Of a stretch of DNA of 64,000 nucleotides, positions 8,542 through 21,800 are shown piece after piece. How positions within the stretch are numbered: the first letter of the stretch is position 1; each line of letters opens with the position of its first letter. The position numbers and the translations under genes were made by a program. The notes below the pieces were generated by a model that was given only the letters and a program-made list of their open reading frames with translations, was not told where the DNA came from and searched no databases. Origin of the DNA: Arctopsyche grandis (Eukaryota; Arthropoda; Insecta; Trichoptera; Hydropsychidae); contig NC_135362.1 of assembly GCF_051622035.1 (NCBI RefSeq), positions 23,893,001 through 23,957,000 of the forward strand. Direction: 5' to 3'.

Positions 8542-11373
8542 TTAATTGCACTCATCTGCATAACATTTGTCACATTTCTCAGATCAGCAGAGCTCTTCAC
8601 ACCCCGGACCAGTTTCATACGGGTATTCACCAATCCAATTTCCACTAAAAATTTTAATTTAACTCGTAAACCCAAATTCTATCTAAAAATACTGTTACTT
8701 AAAATAAACGTTCACTTACGCAGGTCCATAGTTGCACACATAAGTACCGTGAGTCAATCCATGCTCACGGTAGTGTGAATAGCCGCATCCAACATACTTA
8801 GTTTTTGCCCATACCAACTATAAAATAACATATTATTAAAATGTCTTAAAGTTTATATTCATATTGTATTTCGTATGTGAATCCTACTTGAGTGTAATGA
8901 CCGGTGCTTGCCGAGAAACCTGTTGAAAATGTGTACAATTTATTTTCAGCATACCAGTCATCGATGGCCACCGTCCAGTTAGCTTTAATTTCAGCCCTCG
9001 AATCGAACATATAGTAAATGTTCTCTCCAACTTTGAACCGATCTGTTAATTAAATACATATATTATTTTAAGAGTAAATTTTAAATATTTCATTACATTA
9101 TTCTGACATATTTTTTAATATATGTATTTTATTGATAATTCTGGGCTAATTACATAGATATAGAATACTATAGATACGCCCTGACGCTCTAAGCCGATCA
9201 CCCTGTTGGACCATGCACACACAAAAAAAAGTACAGATCATGCACACTCTGTCTCAGCAGCTAGTTAGCTTCTAAGTAGAAAGGTCGATTGACATTTTTC
9301 GAAAATGCCAACGTGTTCAGTGAAATTGTGTTACAATTTCTCAAGAAAACATAAAAAGGCGGATGGCATCACATATCATAAGTAAGAATTAATATATAAT
9401 GTCTTCAATTATAGTAGTATTTTAATGGTTCGGTGATTACTGGTCACAAATTACTCGTCACAAAGTCACTAAAATCTCTATAACGGAACATCTGGCAGCC
9501 GAAAAGTCCATCATACTAACGATAACTATCATAGAAACGAGAACTTGAGTGCCAAATATTGTGTATTCGCGATTTTCATGGCAAAAATTGTCTCTGTGAC
9601 CACCCCAATGTGACGAATAGTCCAATTACCTATTTTAACATATAATGAAATATCGGCGCGATGTATGTACCTAGTCTTTTATGCACTGATGGAACAGCGG
9701 TCGACAACCTCTCACTAAATGCACGCGTATATCTTGTTGGCACTGAAGGAAATTCAGAAATCGACATTAAGTTTTATGAACTAAATATTAAAGTGTCAGC
9801 TTTAAAATTGATCCTTTTGGAAGTTACTAATGCTTAAATATTGTAATAGTTAATGATGGTTTTATTATAGTAACATACATTTGTAGTTTAATACAGTGTG
9901 TATAGCTAAATATTTTTTTCTTAATATGGCTTTGTTAGTTTGATTTACTGTCACGCGGAGTGTCCAATAAAATAAAGTTATAAATAAAATAAAACTTCAG
10001 TGCATGTACATATACATAAACTAGTTGCTGACCACTGCCGACCGCTGCGTTTCCTCCTTTTTTACCATTTCCCCGCTAGTTAAATCCCCCGCACCCCTCA
10101 GTTAGTGGTGACAAGATCTCCAACGAAATTTGTATGTAATGGTATATCTAGGTTATTCTACATCTATGGCTAATTATGAACATTTTAACAGGAGTATAAT
10201 TATTAGATAATTAATTAGCGTGTTTCTTTTTTATTGTTTTTTATATGACCATAGTAGCATGTTATTATTATCATTTGGCCTTAGTAACGAATAATTATAT
10301 ACTCGGTTACATCTGATAGTGTATGTTTAGAATTTACCATCATGTCGTTGTTGATTGTGCTCCCTTTTTCCTTGGTGTGCCCAATGCTGTGCAAGAGCTT
10401 GCAATTTATCATCCCATACCTGAAAATATAATAGAAAAAGCATTTAAATACAATAATGTATTTTTTATATATTGAATGACCCTTTTTTTTTGATTATTTT
10501 GTTATATCAAATCCCAGGATCACATTTTTTCCTTTTGATTATCATATTTATTAAACAAAAATTAATGCAAAAAATATTCCAAACAATTACCAATCGATTC
10601 ATATTAGATGCTTTCGGTTGTCCGCTCAATTCCCCTTCGGCGACTATTTTTCTCAATTCATTGTGTCTGTCGAGGATAATTTGCTTGTCATCGTTGGATA
10701 CAGATCCAGCTTTGAATTAAAATCAGAAGCTATTAATCCTTAAATTACTTACTGCTGCTATTTCTCACAAATATGAATGCGCGCATTCAAGAGCTATTGT
10801 ATTGTAGATAATTACAGTGGAAATCGATTATCATGAAAATGATTAGTATGAAAAATTAATGTGTGGAGTTTCTTACATATATTTTCTTTTAACACGAACA
10901 TAAAAAAGATAACAAAAATTATATATTGAACGCTAAGTTATTGAAAGTTTATGACTCTCCTTATTAAGCCAACATTTATAGTTTGTCCTTTATTTTAATA
11001 CCACATCTTAAATGGTGAATCTCGCTCTGATAACATATTCGTTAATACACATACATCATATTTCAGTTAAATCAGTGCAATGCAGTTGTTTAATACAGTA
11101 ATTGTAAATTTACGGAATTCTTCGAAAACGAACATTTGTAAATTGTTTCGAATCGCTTTGTTTTACTCAATTTTCCTAATGCTAATTTCTTTTATTAACG
11201 AGAAAATGTCATATTTTGTGTACGTGAAATACATTACATGGTGTTGTAAAGAGACTAGACATAAATATGAGATTTTATATACATATGTATTAACAAAAGT
11301 TTCACAAATAAAACATGTGTTTAAATGACGATCAATGCAAAAAAGATAAATCCAAGTGTATTAATAAAACCAG

Positions 11374-11453
<80 letters not shown>

Positions 11454-11576
11454 ATCACCTTGTTAATAATTTTAAATAATTTGATCTCAAAAATATATTT
11501 ACATACATATATCCCGTGCTTCAGAGTTAAACAAGATCACCAGACAACAGCAAAACAAAACAATCATTCTAGCCAT
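8542..11576 (-). CDS. CAP superfamily protein C, premature stop near C-terminus
   Basis: Six exons with the same plan as A: 11576-11507, 10709-10591, 10419-10338, 9042-8888, 8817-8720, 8644-8542. Signal peptide MARMIVLFCCC, then VWDDKL, VGENIYY, GHYTQ, YVCNYGPAGN are intact. In the last exon an in-frame TGA at 8586-8584 follows CEELC, so translation ends at 194 aa. The downstream codons stay in frame and encode the normal cysteine-rich tail to a TAA at 8544-8542, so the stop is recent. Exon 2 also has Asn where A, D and E have the conserved Cys (VSNDDK). Both changes remove disulphide cysteines. It may be a shortened functional protein or an early pseudogene. Intron 3 is enlarged by a P-like element. 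Confidence 0.85.
9305..9381 (+). pseudogene. THAP-domain first exon of a P-like transposase
   Basis: ATG at 9305 reads MPTCSVKLCYN, then DGITYHK up to a GT donor (gtaaga). The spacing M-P-x-C-x4-C-x-N...G-I-x-Y/F-H is the beginning of the C2CH THAP zinc finger. The distal C-x2-H half would be in the next exon, which I cannot find, so the transposase is not functional. Confidence 0.75.
9427..9630 (+). mobile_element. MULE-like MITE with 9-bp TSD
   Basis: 204 bp, ends GGTTCGGTGATTACTGGTC and TAGTCCAATTACC. Flanks TATTTTAAT (9418-9426) and TATTTTAAC (9631-9639) are a 9-bp TSD with one mismatch. Nested in the P-like element. Confidence 0.8.
11382..11449. repeat. (TA)n microsatellite in CAP C intron 1
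   Basis: A run of about 34 TA units with a minor interruption at the left, 60 bp from the exon 1 donor of CAP C. Confidence 0.9.
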
Positions 11577-12985
11577 TTTTGGCAAGCAGTAAGTAAACGT
11601 ACTAGCCCGAGTCAAAAATGACATATGAATGATCATCAGCAAAGCTTAGCCTTATTTATACTGTCATGCATGTGCTGAAAATCAACTGCAATAATAACGT
11701 AAGCATAAATTATTCGATAATAAAAGCGTATACACACAGCATTAAACTCATCATGGCATTGGTATTTATATCTCATTAACAGTAAAGAATCATCGAAAAG
11801 TTTTGCATAATGAATATTGCGATACGCATTTTGCTAAGTCAAACAATCGATCGCTGAAATTTTCAGTATGTTTATCTGGCATAAAATATATTATTGTAGT
11901 TCATTTTAAGCCCTATACATTTTATATTAATTGATTTGCAATGGTGTTAAAAATATACACAAATTTTACTAATTGTTTATTAAAGCTTTAATAATCTTTA
12001 TGCCTGAATTACCAGGTTAAAAAACTTATTTGAATATTCTTTCGACGGTTTTTTATGTATTATTTTTTCAATGCAACTCAAATGTGAATGTGGAATACGG
12101 AAATGAATCATTACGAGATGCTCAAATGAGGTCAATGTATTGAAATATTGCGAACCGATGAAAAATTTTCATAATTATTTCATTCTGAATATGCGTATGT
12201 ACATCTGCTCATACACTGTGTGACTCGAAAATGTAATGTTTGCCTTTTCGCATTTGTGGAATTTTTCACGGTCATACACATGTTGTGTTTTCGAACAAAA
12301 AAAAAAAGGCAGTGAGTGGACTCAATTTGCCCGTCAGGAAATATGAACAAAACACTGTGTAAAAGACTCACGCAAAGTTTTAACACAGACATTATAATTT
12401 TTTCCAGTAATAAACTACGTGTGTATTTCTTAGAAGCTTGGCAGAATAGTATAGAAAAAATATTGAAAAAATTGTAGTGTATGTTATATGTATGTACCTT
12501 TGTTTTTCTGGAAACCCGCTGTTAAGCATTTTAACAAATGAATTTTGAATTTGTATCATATTTTAAGTTGGTATCGAAATTTAAGTCTGTAGATGCTGGA
12601 ATAATTCAGGTTTTTCCTTTCAAGGTAATTTATGCGGTATACATAAATTTCTTTGAAATGAAAAACCTGATTTTTTTCAGCATCTACAAACTTAGAATTC
12701 TATACAAGTTCAAAAGTAGACATACAATATCTGTGCACCAAGCGAGCGATATATAACTCAAAAATGTATTATCTATTTCTTTCGATTTAATTCCATGTAT
12801 TGAAATTTTTCTCTATAGTACTGAGATTATTGGAAAATATTTCAATTAAAAATAGTTCTAAAATAATTGAATTATGCATATTACACAATTACTGTACATA
12901 TTATATTATTTGTACCTATATTATTACATTATATTATTAATTATACATATATTATTACATTAGAATAATTATATATCATATTATA
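11577..12985. other. AT-rich spacer upstream of CAP C
   Basis: No coding exon, repeat family or RNA gene recognised on either strand. The proximal ~150 bp should hold the CAP C promoter. Confidence 0.45.
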
Positions 12986-14315
12986 CAGTGGCGGACTGGG
13001 ACTGAAATTAGTGCATGCCAGGAGTCAAAGGGGGCCCACCCAGGGTTAAAAAAATTTGTCCCCCCTCCCCCCCATATAACAAAATTTTCTTCTTTCCGCC
13101 ACGCTAAAAATCAAGGGTAAAAAAAAAAAAAAATTTCAAAAATGGGAATAAACAAATTTAAGTACAAGAAAAATGGCAAAAGCAAAATAGATCCATAAAT
13201 TACATTGTATATTTCTTTTTAAGCCTTGTCCTAGGTAAATAGAATGCATCATAAAATAATGCGGCTTTTACTTTCGGTAGAAAACAATCAGGGACGTCAT
13301 TTCAGCTTTTTCTTGGGGGGCGCAGGCAAAGATTGGTCAAATTGAATTTTTTTTCAAAAAATCTTTTTTATATCGGAATAAAAATGGAAAATATTCTTTG
13401 CATACACCTTATTGAGTTATAAAATATGAAAAAAATAAGCTTATTTTTGATAGAATAATTACATATAAAAAAATATTATGTAAAAAGTGAAAAAAGCGCC
13501 GCAGGTGAAAATTTTTTTCTAAAAATCTTCACATGGTCAACAAAAATCGACCATCAAACTGAGTCACTAAAACACTATCAACCCTTAGCCCTTAACCCTT
13601 TGGGTTAACTTAATTTCCACTGACTGTCTTTTCACTTTATCTATGTACATACATACATACATATGTACGTAATAACAATAGATAAAGTTTTGTGATCATG
13701 CGAAAATCGGGATTTTGGGGAGGGGGCCCCTATCCTATATTTCTATATACATGGATGTGTCTAGATTACGAATAGATTTTATATTCGGAAACTGTTTAAA
13801 ATTGTGTATTTAAATCTTACTATATCGTCGAAGTATAATCAAATGTTATTTTGAAAGTATGAAGTAAATTTAAATCGCTGGTTGATGATGAATCGTCCTA
13901 TCAAAATTGTTTTAAGTAATTCAGTTTATATTATTCACGGAAATTTGTTTATTCCCATTTTTATTTCAGTAGGTAGTTGTTACATAGGTATTGGTATATA
14001 CATAATATTGAGGTTAGAAATGGGCCCAGCAAAAGGGCCCACGCAAATGTTGAAACTTACATTTCGAGCCTAATAAAAAAAGTTAACCGATCCTTGGGCT
14101 GTTAAAGCAGGTATTAGTTGTTTGTGTATATCGTAAGAAATTTGTTTTGTTGAAATACCCAAACTTTAGGTCCCAAAGTCCAATATCCTATAAATTTTTA
14201 CACGCGTGAAATAGTTAAAAAGTTATTTAATTTTACTGAGGGCCCATATTTTCTAACAGATAGTGGGGCCCACATGCCATCGGGCATGTTCGCTTGTAGG
14301 GCCAGTCCGCCACTG
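12986..14315. mobile_element. Non-autonomous hAT, 1.33 kb, 8-bp TSD
   Basis: Termini CAGTGGCGGACTGG and CCAGTCCGCCACTG are perfect 14-bp TIRs. TSD ATATTATA (12978-12985, 14316-14323) is perfect. Subterminal stretches are G/C-blocky (GGGGGCCC, GGGCCC). No transposase frame is seen. Its middle (about 13620-13700) holds a dispersed repeat shared with 21795-21950 and 61618-61760. Confidence 0.9.
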
Positions 14316-14384
14316 ATATTATATGTTTTGTTTTTGTTATGTCTAAGTTATTATTTTGTGTCTTTTCTTTTCTGTTATATTTTT

Positions 14385-14450
14385 GACCATTGTGGCGCAT
14401 TAGGAATTCCTGTAATGCCACAATAGTCCAAGCTTTAAATAAATATCATA
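14385..14450 (+). mobile_element. LINE 3' tail with terminal hairpin
   Basis: Carries CCATTGTGGCGCATTAGG, then CCTGTAATGCCACAAT, followed by an AT-rich tail. It is a severely 5'-truncated member of the family at 1-1185. The following 14451-15389 holds a (TA)n run (14880-14912) and otherwise nothing I recognise. Confidence 0.75.
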
Positions 14451-14873
14451 CTATAATAATTTATTACATATTATAAAATTAATACTCATAATATCATTCC
14501 TATCTCACATTTCATTTGAAAGTATACAGTTCTTTTTGGATATAGATTTCTCTCTCAATAATAAAAAATAAGAATTTTTAAATATATTTCAAAATAAACA
14601 GCCTTCCGATTGTAAAAAAAAAATGTAGTTATTATTTTTTAAGGAATGCTATAAAATTTATTAATATTTTGATGGTTTGGTTTTTTTTTATCAAATTTGT
14701 ATCAAATCCGCCAAAGAAGTAAAAAGGACATAGGACCATTAACAACACATATGTACAGTTCAAATGTATCTGCATATTATTTATTTATTTTTATATAATT
14801 TCGCCATAATGACTTCAAAGATTAGCTCCAAGTCGTCACTATGGCTACACAAAAAGAAAATTATAAAATATAA

Positions 14874-14922
<49 letters not shown>

Positions 14923-15389
14923 AATATGTATACGTACATATGTATATATGTTCAATTTAGCAAAACTTTATAACAATACAATCATTTTGAGAAAATTGCT
15001 TTTATCAATGTGTAATATGAAGTACAGGCCATCACTTGTTGAAATTAAATATTTTCCATGGTTTTATACTCATGATGACAATGCTCTCAAATTAATCACT
15101 AGTCACCGTCACATTCATTTGAAAATTGTAATTGTCACAACCTATAATGGAAACAAATCTTCCTATGTTAATTTACACAATTGGCTGATCAGGAAAGATT
15201 TTTGATAAATGATATAAAATTTAATAAGTAGTTGTAATTTGCTTTTCAAATGATATCTAACTGTTTATCTTACAGCAGTCAAATTATTATTAAACACTGG
15301 CGTCCACGTTAGATTGAGAATAAATTGTTCTGGTAATACAAATTTGTACATACATAGGTCATTAAACTGTGACGGGTTGAAGTTTGTCA

Positions 15390-16395
15390 TTATTTATATG
15401 AATTAGTTTCACAATATTTTCCATATAGACTAGAGCATTGTACATCACAACAAAGATAATCACACCCTGGTCCGCTTTCATATGGATATCTTCCCAAATA
15501 ATTACCACTAAAAACACAAAACATAATTTAGCAATATAAATAGAAATTGCAATACAAAAAAAACAATCACCAGAACTTACGACGGTCCATAATGGCACAC
15601 ATAATAAGCGATTGGTCCTTGATTCCATGTAAACGTTGCAAATCCACAGCCTATGTACTTAGTAGTCGCCCAGATCATCTAAAATTATACAAAATTTCCT
15701 GATACATCATCAATTACTCTCTGAAATGATTTCAAAGCATCAATATCCTTACCTGAGTGTAGTGACCGACGGCTTTATCTTTCACATAAGGTTGATATTT
15801 GTACAACTTGTGCTCGTTGAACCAATCATTAATGATTTCTTCCCACTTGGGAACAATATCGAAGTTCAAATATGGTCCAATAACCATTAAATTTTCACCA
15901 GTTGAAAAACGAACTATACAATGCATTACTCTAAATTTTCTTCTGTGATTTTTAATTGTTAAGAATATATGTAATATGATACATACCATCCGTTCTATTT
16001 TTACTATGTCCAATTTGCATATTGTTTGCCCACTTCTGTGCCATGCTTTCTAATTTGTCATCCCATACCTTGAATGTAATTAAAATGATTTAATAAAATC
16101 GCACTAAATTCATGCAAATTACCAATACGTGTACGGACAATCAGTTGCATGTCAGAAGCTTTCGGTTGAGTTTTCAGTTTACCGGAAGCTACCTGTTCCC
16201 TCAGTTGATTGTGAACATTGACGATGACTCTCCTGTCTTCACATGACAGTCCACTGGCTGTTTTGAAGTTTTAAATTGATAAAATTCACAAATATTCAAT
16301 CAATTCCCAACAATCAATTAATACTCACAGACTATTTGAGCTCTGACAATGGGTAATATTAATAAAATATTATATATGAAGCAGTTTCGAAACAT
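15390..16395 (-). CDS. CAP superfamily protein D
   Basis: Exons 16395-16329, 16257-16139, 16068-15987, 15913-15753, 15678-15581, 15507-15390 (645 nt, 214 aa). Signal peptide MFRNCFIYNILLILP, then VWDDKL, TGENL, GHYTQ, YVCHYGPS and a cysteine-rich tail extended by ETNSYK. GHYTQ is followed by MIW rather than VVW. Exon 2 keeps the family length of 119 nt only if splicing uses a weak donor gtccgt at 16138. The strong-looking gtaatt 16 nt further would shift the frame. Compact introns without transposons set it apart from its neighbours. It is either functional with an inefficient splice or beginning to decay. Confidence 0.85.
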
Positions 16396-17550
16396 AATGA
16401 TGACTTATCGTCTGGATCGTCGTTCCTGCTATGCTTTGAGATTGTTGATTAACAGCGTTATTTATGGCAAATTGTGAAGTTGTTAAGCAAAATTTTTATG
16501 TGAAGTAAATCGTTAAATAGCATGTAGTAAAGGTAATGACATTGAAGATTTTAAAAACAACGAAAAAAGTCGTGTACATCATGTTGGAAATAATTGCTCG
16601 TTACATAATTTTTTTGTAAGCACACTTCACTTAATTGAATAGCTCCATAAAAGCAGTGGTGTAGATTTTGTTAATTTTATTGAAATGTTTAAACACATAC
16701 ATATGTATTATATATCCTCAATTTTTATATGTAGCTTAATAACATTGATCGAAGTTTCATTTCATTTCGTTCTTTCATACCCTGGGTTGCAATATTTTTA
16801 ATATTAGTGGTTTCCATAGGATTTCCCTTTAAATTCTTGGCGTTTTGAAATGCCAAAAAAGTTTTGACAGCTTCAAGTTTCATGCGACACCTGGTGAGTG
16901 ATTTGAAGATAGCTTTTGACTGTTGGCACTTAAGAAGGCTGGACCATACAAACGTATTACACTTCTCCACTTAAATATACTGTACGACGAAGTATTCGAT
17001 AAAATTTCGTGTATATAAAATAATGTCACAATTGTAAAGGTCAACAAATGCCGACAAAATGACAAATGATTGAAATTTTTGAATATTTCACAGATAAAGA
17101 AATTCCTATCAAAAACACTTGAAAAATCCTGGATCTAATGACCACATTGAACGAATATTTTCATGATTTAGTAATTCTTTTGTGTTATATTTTTGATCAT
17201 TGTGGCGCATTAGGAATTCCTGTAATGCTACAATGGTCCAAACTTTATAGAAATAAATAAGTGTACAATATGTGAACTACAACTAGACACTAGATGCATA
17301 AATTTATACCAAATGCAACTTTGAAATGAGCTGTATGCAATTTTATGATTTTTTAAAGCCCGAACCAGCGTTATTAAAAAAAATCATTCTTGTGGGAAAA
17401 ATTAATGACATTTAAATTTCAATGATGTGTAATAAATATGATTGTTTGGATTTATAAATTGTGTACACTACTATATTTTATAATAAATGCTATAAACTTA
17501 TAAAGCATTTTTTAAATTCTCCAAAAAAATATGGTCACATATGTATACAT
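16396..17550. other. Spacer upstream of CAP D with repeat fragments
   Basis: Contains a fragment (about 16935-16970) of the TTAA-flanked element seen at 20248 and a LINE 3' tail with hairpin at 17192-17260 (CATTGTGGCGCATTAGG). No exon recognised. Confidence 0.55.
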
Positions 17551-17954
17551 GGGTCTACGTGACGAGCCAGAATGTTAAATTACAGAAAACACAAATATCG
17601 GAAGGCAAAGATCGAAAATCGAAAGATCTTAAGTCGAAAAATCAAAAAAAAAGAGTGCATGGTAAACGGTTCATAATCACTTAATTTGCGCGAGTAGGGT
17701 ACAACCGGAACAAGAGGAACAGGCTTTTCCTCCCGTATTCTGCGCGCGCACATTAATACGGGAGGAAAAGTCTGTTCCTCTTGTTCCTATTGTATCCTGC
17801 TCGCGCAAATTAAGTGAGTATGTACGTGAGTATGTACCGTTTACCATGCACCCTTTTTTTTGATTTTTCGACTTAAGATCTTTCGATTTTTGATCTGTGC
17901 CTTACGATATTTGCGTTTTCTGTAATTTAACATTCTGGCTCGTCACGGAGACCG
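17551..17954. mobile_element. Foldback element, family GGGTCTACGTGACG, copy 2
   Basis: Ends GGGTCTACGTGACGAG and CTCGTCACGGAGACCG, with the same long palindromic arms as 422-814 and 55178-55584, including the TTGCGCGAG core. A short duplication GTGAGTATGTAC occurs in the right arm (about 17813-17837). TA-rich flanks blur the TSD. Confidence 0.88.
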
Positions 17955-18869
17955 CATATATATACATACATACATATATGCATTGTATTGTTTCCATTTT
18001 TATATTGGTTGGCTTAAAAGTTACGCCGTGTATTACTCATTGAATTAGATTGACTCCCTATTGCAGTAGCTACCTGGTTTCATACATACATATGTACATA
18101 GATTGTAAATTCCACAAATCCAAGATTAATTTTTTTGGGAGAGAATAAAAATTGTTTTATCACCTTTCTATTGTATCTTCTTTTACTTTATGTACGTAGT
18201 TTTTCTTATTTTTAAAATAAAACTTCCTGATTTGTGAGCCACCTTATATGTACATATTATATATTAAAATCAATTTGAATATACGTATTATTTATTGCAT
18301 TTTATTTATAAATAATAATGCAAATTATGAATAAATATTTCTACTCAAACATGACAACCATTTTTTGCAGCATCGTCAATCGATTTTGTTTTATTATTAT
18401 TTATTCCCATTCCATAAATAATCACTACATTTTTCTAGTGTTTATTTTTTTTCATCTATAAATTTACACACGCACCGTAATTAAACTACTGCATTATCAT
18501 TGTAGACACATAATAATTACATAGGCTGTTTTGTACCTGTATTTTTTTTTACAATTTAATACTGCGCAATATCGAGCGCATAATTTTAACGATACGCCAT
18601 TCTCTGTGAAAAATGTAACATTTAAATTGATCCTAAGTTCAAGTACGATCGTCTCTAATGCCAATAAACTAGCAATCATCCTAACAAGACTTTACAATGA
18701 CGATGTGTTTAAATACAACGTCAATAACAAAGCTGCGTACAATGTGAAGGGTCCATATAATTAACATGCTGTAGTGATAATAAAAAATATACACATTTAT
18801 TTGCCTTGTTCTTTTTTCTCTATAAACGATTTTTTATTTCTTATAAAATAATTTACATATCAATTAAGG
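17955..18869. other. AT-rich spacer between foldback copy 2 and CAP E
   Basis: No supported gene. Short open stretches around 18500-18760 on both strands lack recognisable motifs and have no splice context. 18800-18869 is the 3' flank of CAP E. Confidence 0.45.
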
Positions 18870-21800
18870 TTAACATTGATCTCCATACAAACGTCCACAT
18901 TGTGATTTGCAACATAGGTTTTCGCATCCTTTTCCTGTCTGGTAAGGATATTGTGTCAACATATTACCCCTGGAATGTAAACGGCACTTTAGAATAGATT
19001 CTGATTAATTTAGTATTGTTTATATAAACCTATTTATATATGAAATATTTACGCAGGGCCATAATTGCACACGTATAATTTGTGAATCATAATTTGATTT
19101 TTGAAAGCTGTATAACCGCAGCCGACATAAAGAGTGTCAGCCCACACAATCTGAAATCAGGTATTAATATAATAATTAATATATAACATATAAATATTGG
19201 AATAATAACAGAATGAAGCTGGCAATGCATCATTGATCAAGTGAACGTTAGTAGAAATTTGTATACCTATATACATAACTAATTTAGAGTTTGAGTATAT
19301 TACAGTTGATGGTTTTAAATCGAAAAATGTCGATTTACAGTGAATAAATCAACAAACATACAAACATCCATCCTTGTTTAAATATATATATAAACATACA
19401 TACATATATAGATAAATAAATTTTGCTTTAAATAAAAATCGAATGAAAGGCATCAAACTAAATCAACATAACCGTCTTAATTGTCTTAATTTAAAGAATT
19501 ATTATATATTTATAAACTGATGTTTTATACTAATACTATTATATATTCTTTTATTTGTGTTTTATTCACACAATGATACAGTTACCCTATATTCAGGGCC
19601 GCGCCTACCATATGTACAAATGTGTGCAACGCACACAGGCGGCCGAAATAAATGTGGGTCGAAAAAATTATATTCCTTAAAAAATACGAAACAAGACAGT
19701 AATTTTTAAAATGCATTTAGGTTATCTTGTTGTATATGTACTTGTGAATTGCTGTGGAAAGTTACAACTTGTAACACACCCGAACTATAATTCAGGGAAA
19801 TAACGGGATAGCAGGTATAGCTTCAGTCCACATAGAGCTAGGTCTTTTATGTTCTATTATCTTTGCGACTGCCAGATGTATTTCTTCAAGGATGTTGAGT
19901 ATTGATTGGTCATCGAAAGAACAATGTCGTAGATGCGGGGTTGAGGGTAAGAACACTATATTTTCAACAATGAACTTGAAAACGTTCAGTCTCTCTTGTT
20001 GTCTGATCCTGTTCAGAACTAAACGTTTTGGTTTTCTTTCTGTTTTTCTGGTTAATTTTTATTGTGATAGCATGCACTTCATTTTTTTATTTTTTTATTA
20101 TTATGATTTATACAAATGCTGATAAAATTAAAGCTCGGCAGATTTAAGTTTGCACACAGGCGGCCGAACACCTAGGCACGACCCTGCCTATATTTTATTA
20201 GTAAATTACCTTTTTCAAATGGTAAAAATTGCTATAGACAATCTTAAGAGGGCTGGACAGCAGCGCCTTGTCCATACAAACGTATTACACTTCTCCCTTC
20301 CTCAATTATGTCACTAGAGAATTTATTTTTTAATATGCTATTGATATCCACCATTGGGATGCATCTATCGTTTTATTTTTTTTTGATTAGTTATTTTTTA
20401 TAGGAGCTAAGAGCCGCCAAATATCTATACAATCGCCTCTTTTTTACACCCACGAAAAGGGTCCAGCGTGCTTATTTAACGGTCGATTTAAAAAAAAATA
20501 CGCGCATTGTTGCACAGAAAATATTGTTCTCATACCGATGATGAAATTTTTTTAAAAATTAGTCCAGTTTTGGAGGAGAAAATAGGAGAATACGAAACCT
20601 CAATTTTGTCAATTTAAAATACGTATTATCTGGTCGAAGCGCAACTGTCGCATTCACTCAATATATATATTGATATATATTGTCGCATTCACTCAATATA
20701 TATATCGAAGAAAGGAACGGCAACAAAATTAAGGATTCTGGTGTACAGCCCTCTTAACTAGTTCAGATAACTTTCAAAATTAATACATATATGTATTCCA
20801 GTTTTAAAAATTTTAAATTATATATTTAGTATACCCCATATCTAGCAATAATGGATAGATATATGATTTACCCTTCCTGTAATTCATTTTTCATTAAATT
20901 AAATCAAATACTATAGACACACCTGCATTTGAATCGATGTAAATAAGTCTAACATACCTGTGTGTAATGTCCAGTAGCTGGATTAGGAACCAAAGGTTTG
21001 TAGGAGTAGTATTCATGCTCTTCAAACCAATCGTTAATTGGCTCTGTCCAATTTGAAGCACCATTAGATCCCGTGCTCCAACTTACGTACAAATTTTCTC
21101 CCACCATAAAACGATCTATAAAATTGAACAATAGTTAAAAATTTTGACTTTAAATCAAACAAATCAATATACATTTACTTATATACATACCGTCACTACG
21201 ATTTTTATTGTGTTTGAACTTCATTTTATCAGCATAACTTTGAGCCAGGTCAGCTAATTGGTCGTCCCATACCTAAATTTCAAATGCACCTATTAATATT
21301 TAACTTCATGATATTATTTGGATTATTATTATACGATGCATACAATTTTTTGCATGTTGGATGCTTTCGGCTGTCCTGGAAGTCTTCCTGAAGCAATTTG
21401 TTGTCTCATGCGATTGTGCGTGTCTACTATTAAACGTTTTTCTTCGCATACTAATCCAGTTGCTGAAAATAATAAAATTATATAATGAAAATACAATCGT
21501 CATTAAAGGACTTTGATGAACTTTTCCTAGCTCCGTGTAAAAAATCCATTAGCTCTTTTTTAAACCTGTGGTCCTCAACCTTTAATAGCCTAGGGCCAAT
21601 GAAAAGACCACGTGCTATATAAACTCTACACCAATGTCGAAGGCTGTATTTAAATTATGGAAGAGACTATAACAATTCACTACTAGTCGACAGCATTACA
21701 TGACATTAAAATCCAAAATTATGATTATTTTGAAACGGCTAGTTAGTGGTGCTTTAAAAAAGACGTTGTATCGATAAGAACCGATACTAATTTTATTTAT

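Larger units (their letters stand above)
9153..10168 (+). mobile_element. P-element-like transposon with THAP exon, deleted
   Basis: Ends CATAGATATAGAATAC and TCTACATCTATG form an imperfect ~30-bp TIR starting with CA. The flanks are a perfect 8-bp TSD GCTAATTA (9145-9152, 10169-10176). Inside, 9305-9381 encodes the start of a THAP zinc finger. P-superfamily elements have 8-bp TSDs, CA termini and THAP-domain transposases. A MULE-like MITE (9427-9630) is nested in it. It lies within intron 3 of CAP C. Confidence 0.85.

Noticed and set aside
12180-12392. 70-residue minus-strand open frame upstream of CAP C
   Set aside because: No motif, no splice context and ordinary AT-rich composition; likely chance.
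21560-21640. hAT-like end (GTGGTCCTCAACCTTTAATA) in CAP E intron 1
   Set aside because: Resembles a hAT terminus but no matching right end or TSD could be found.
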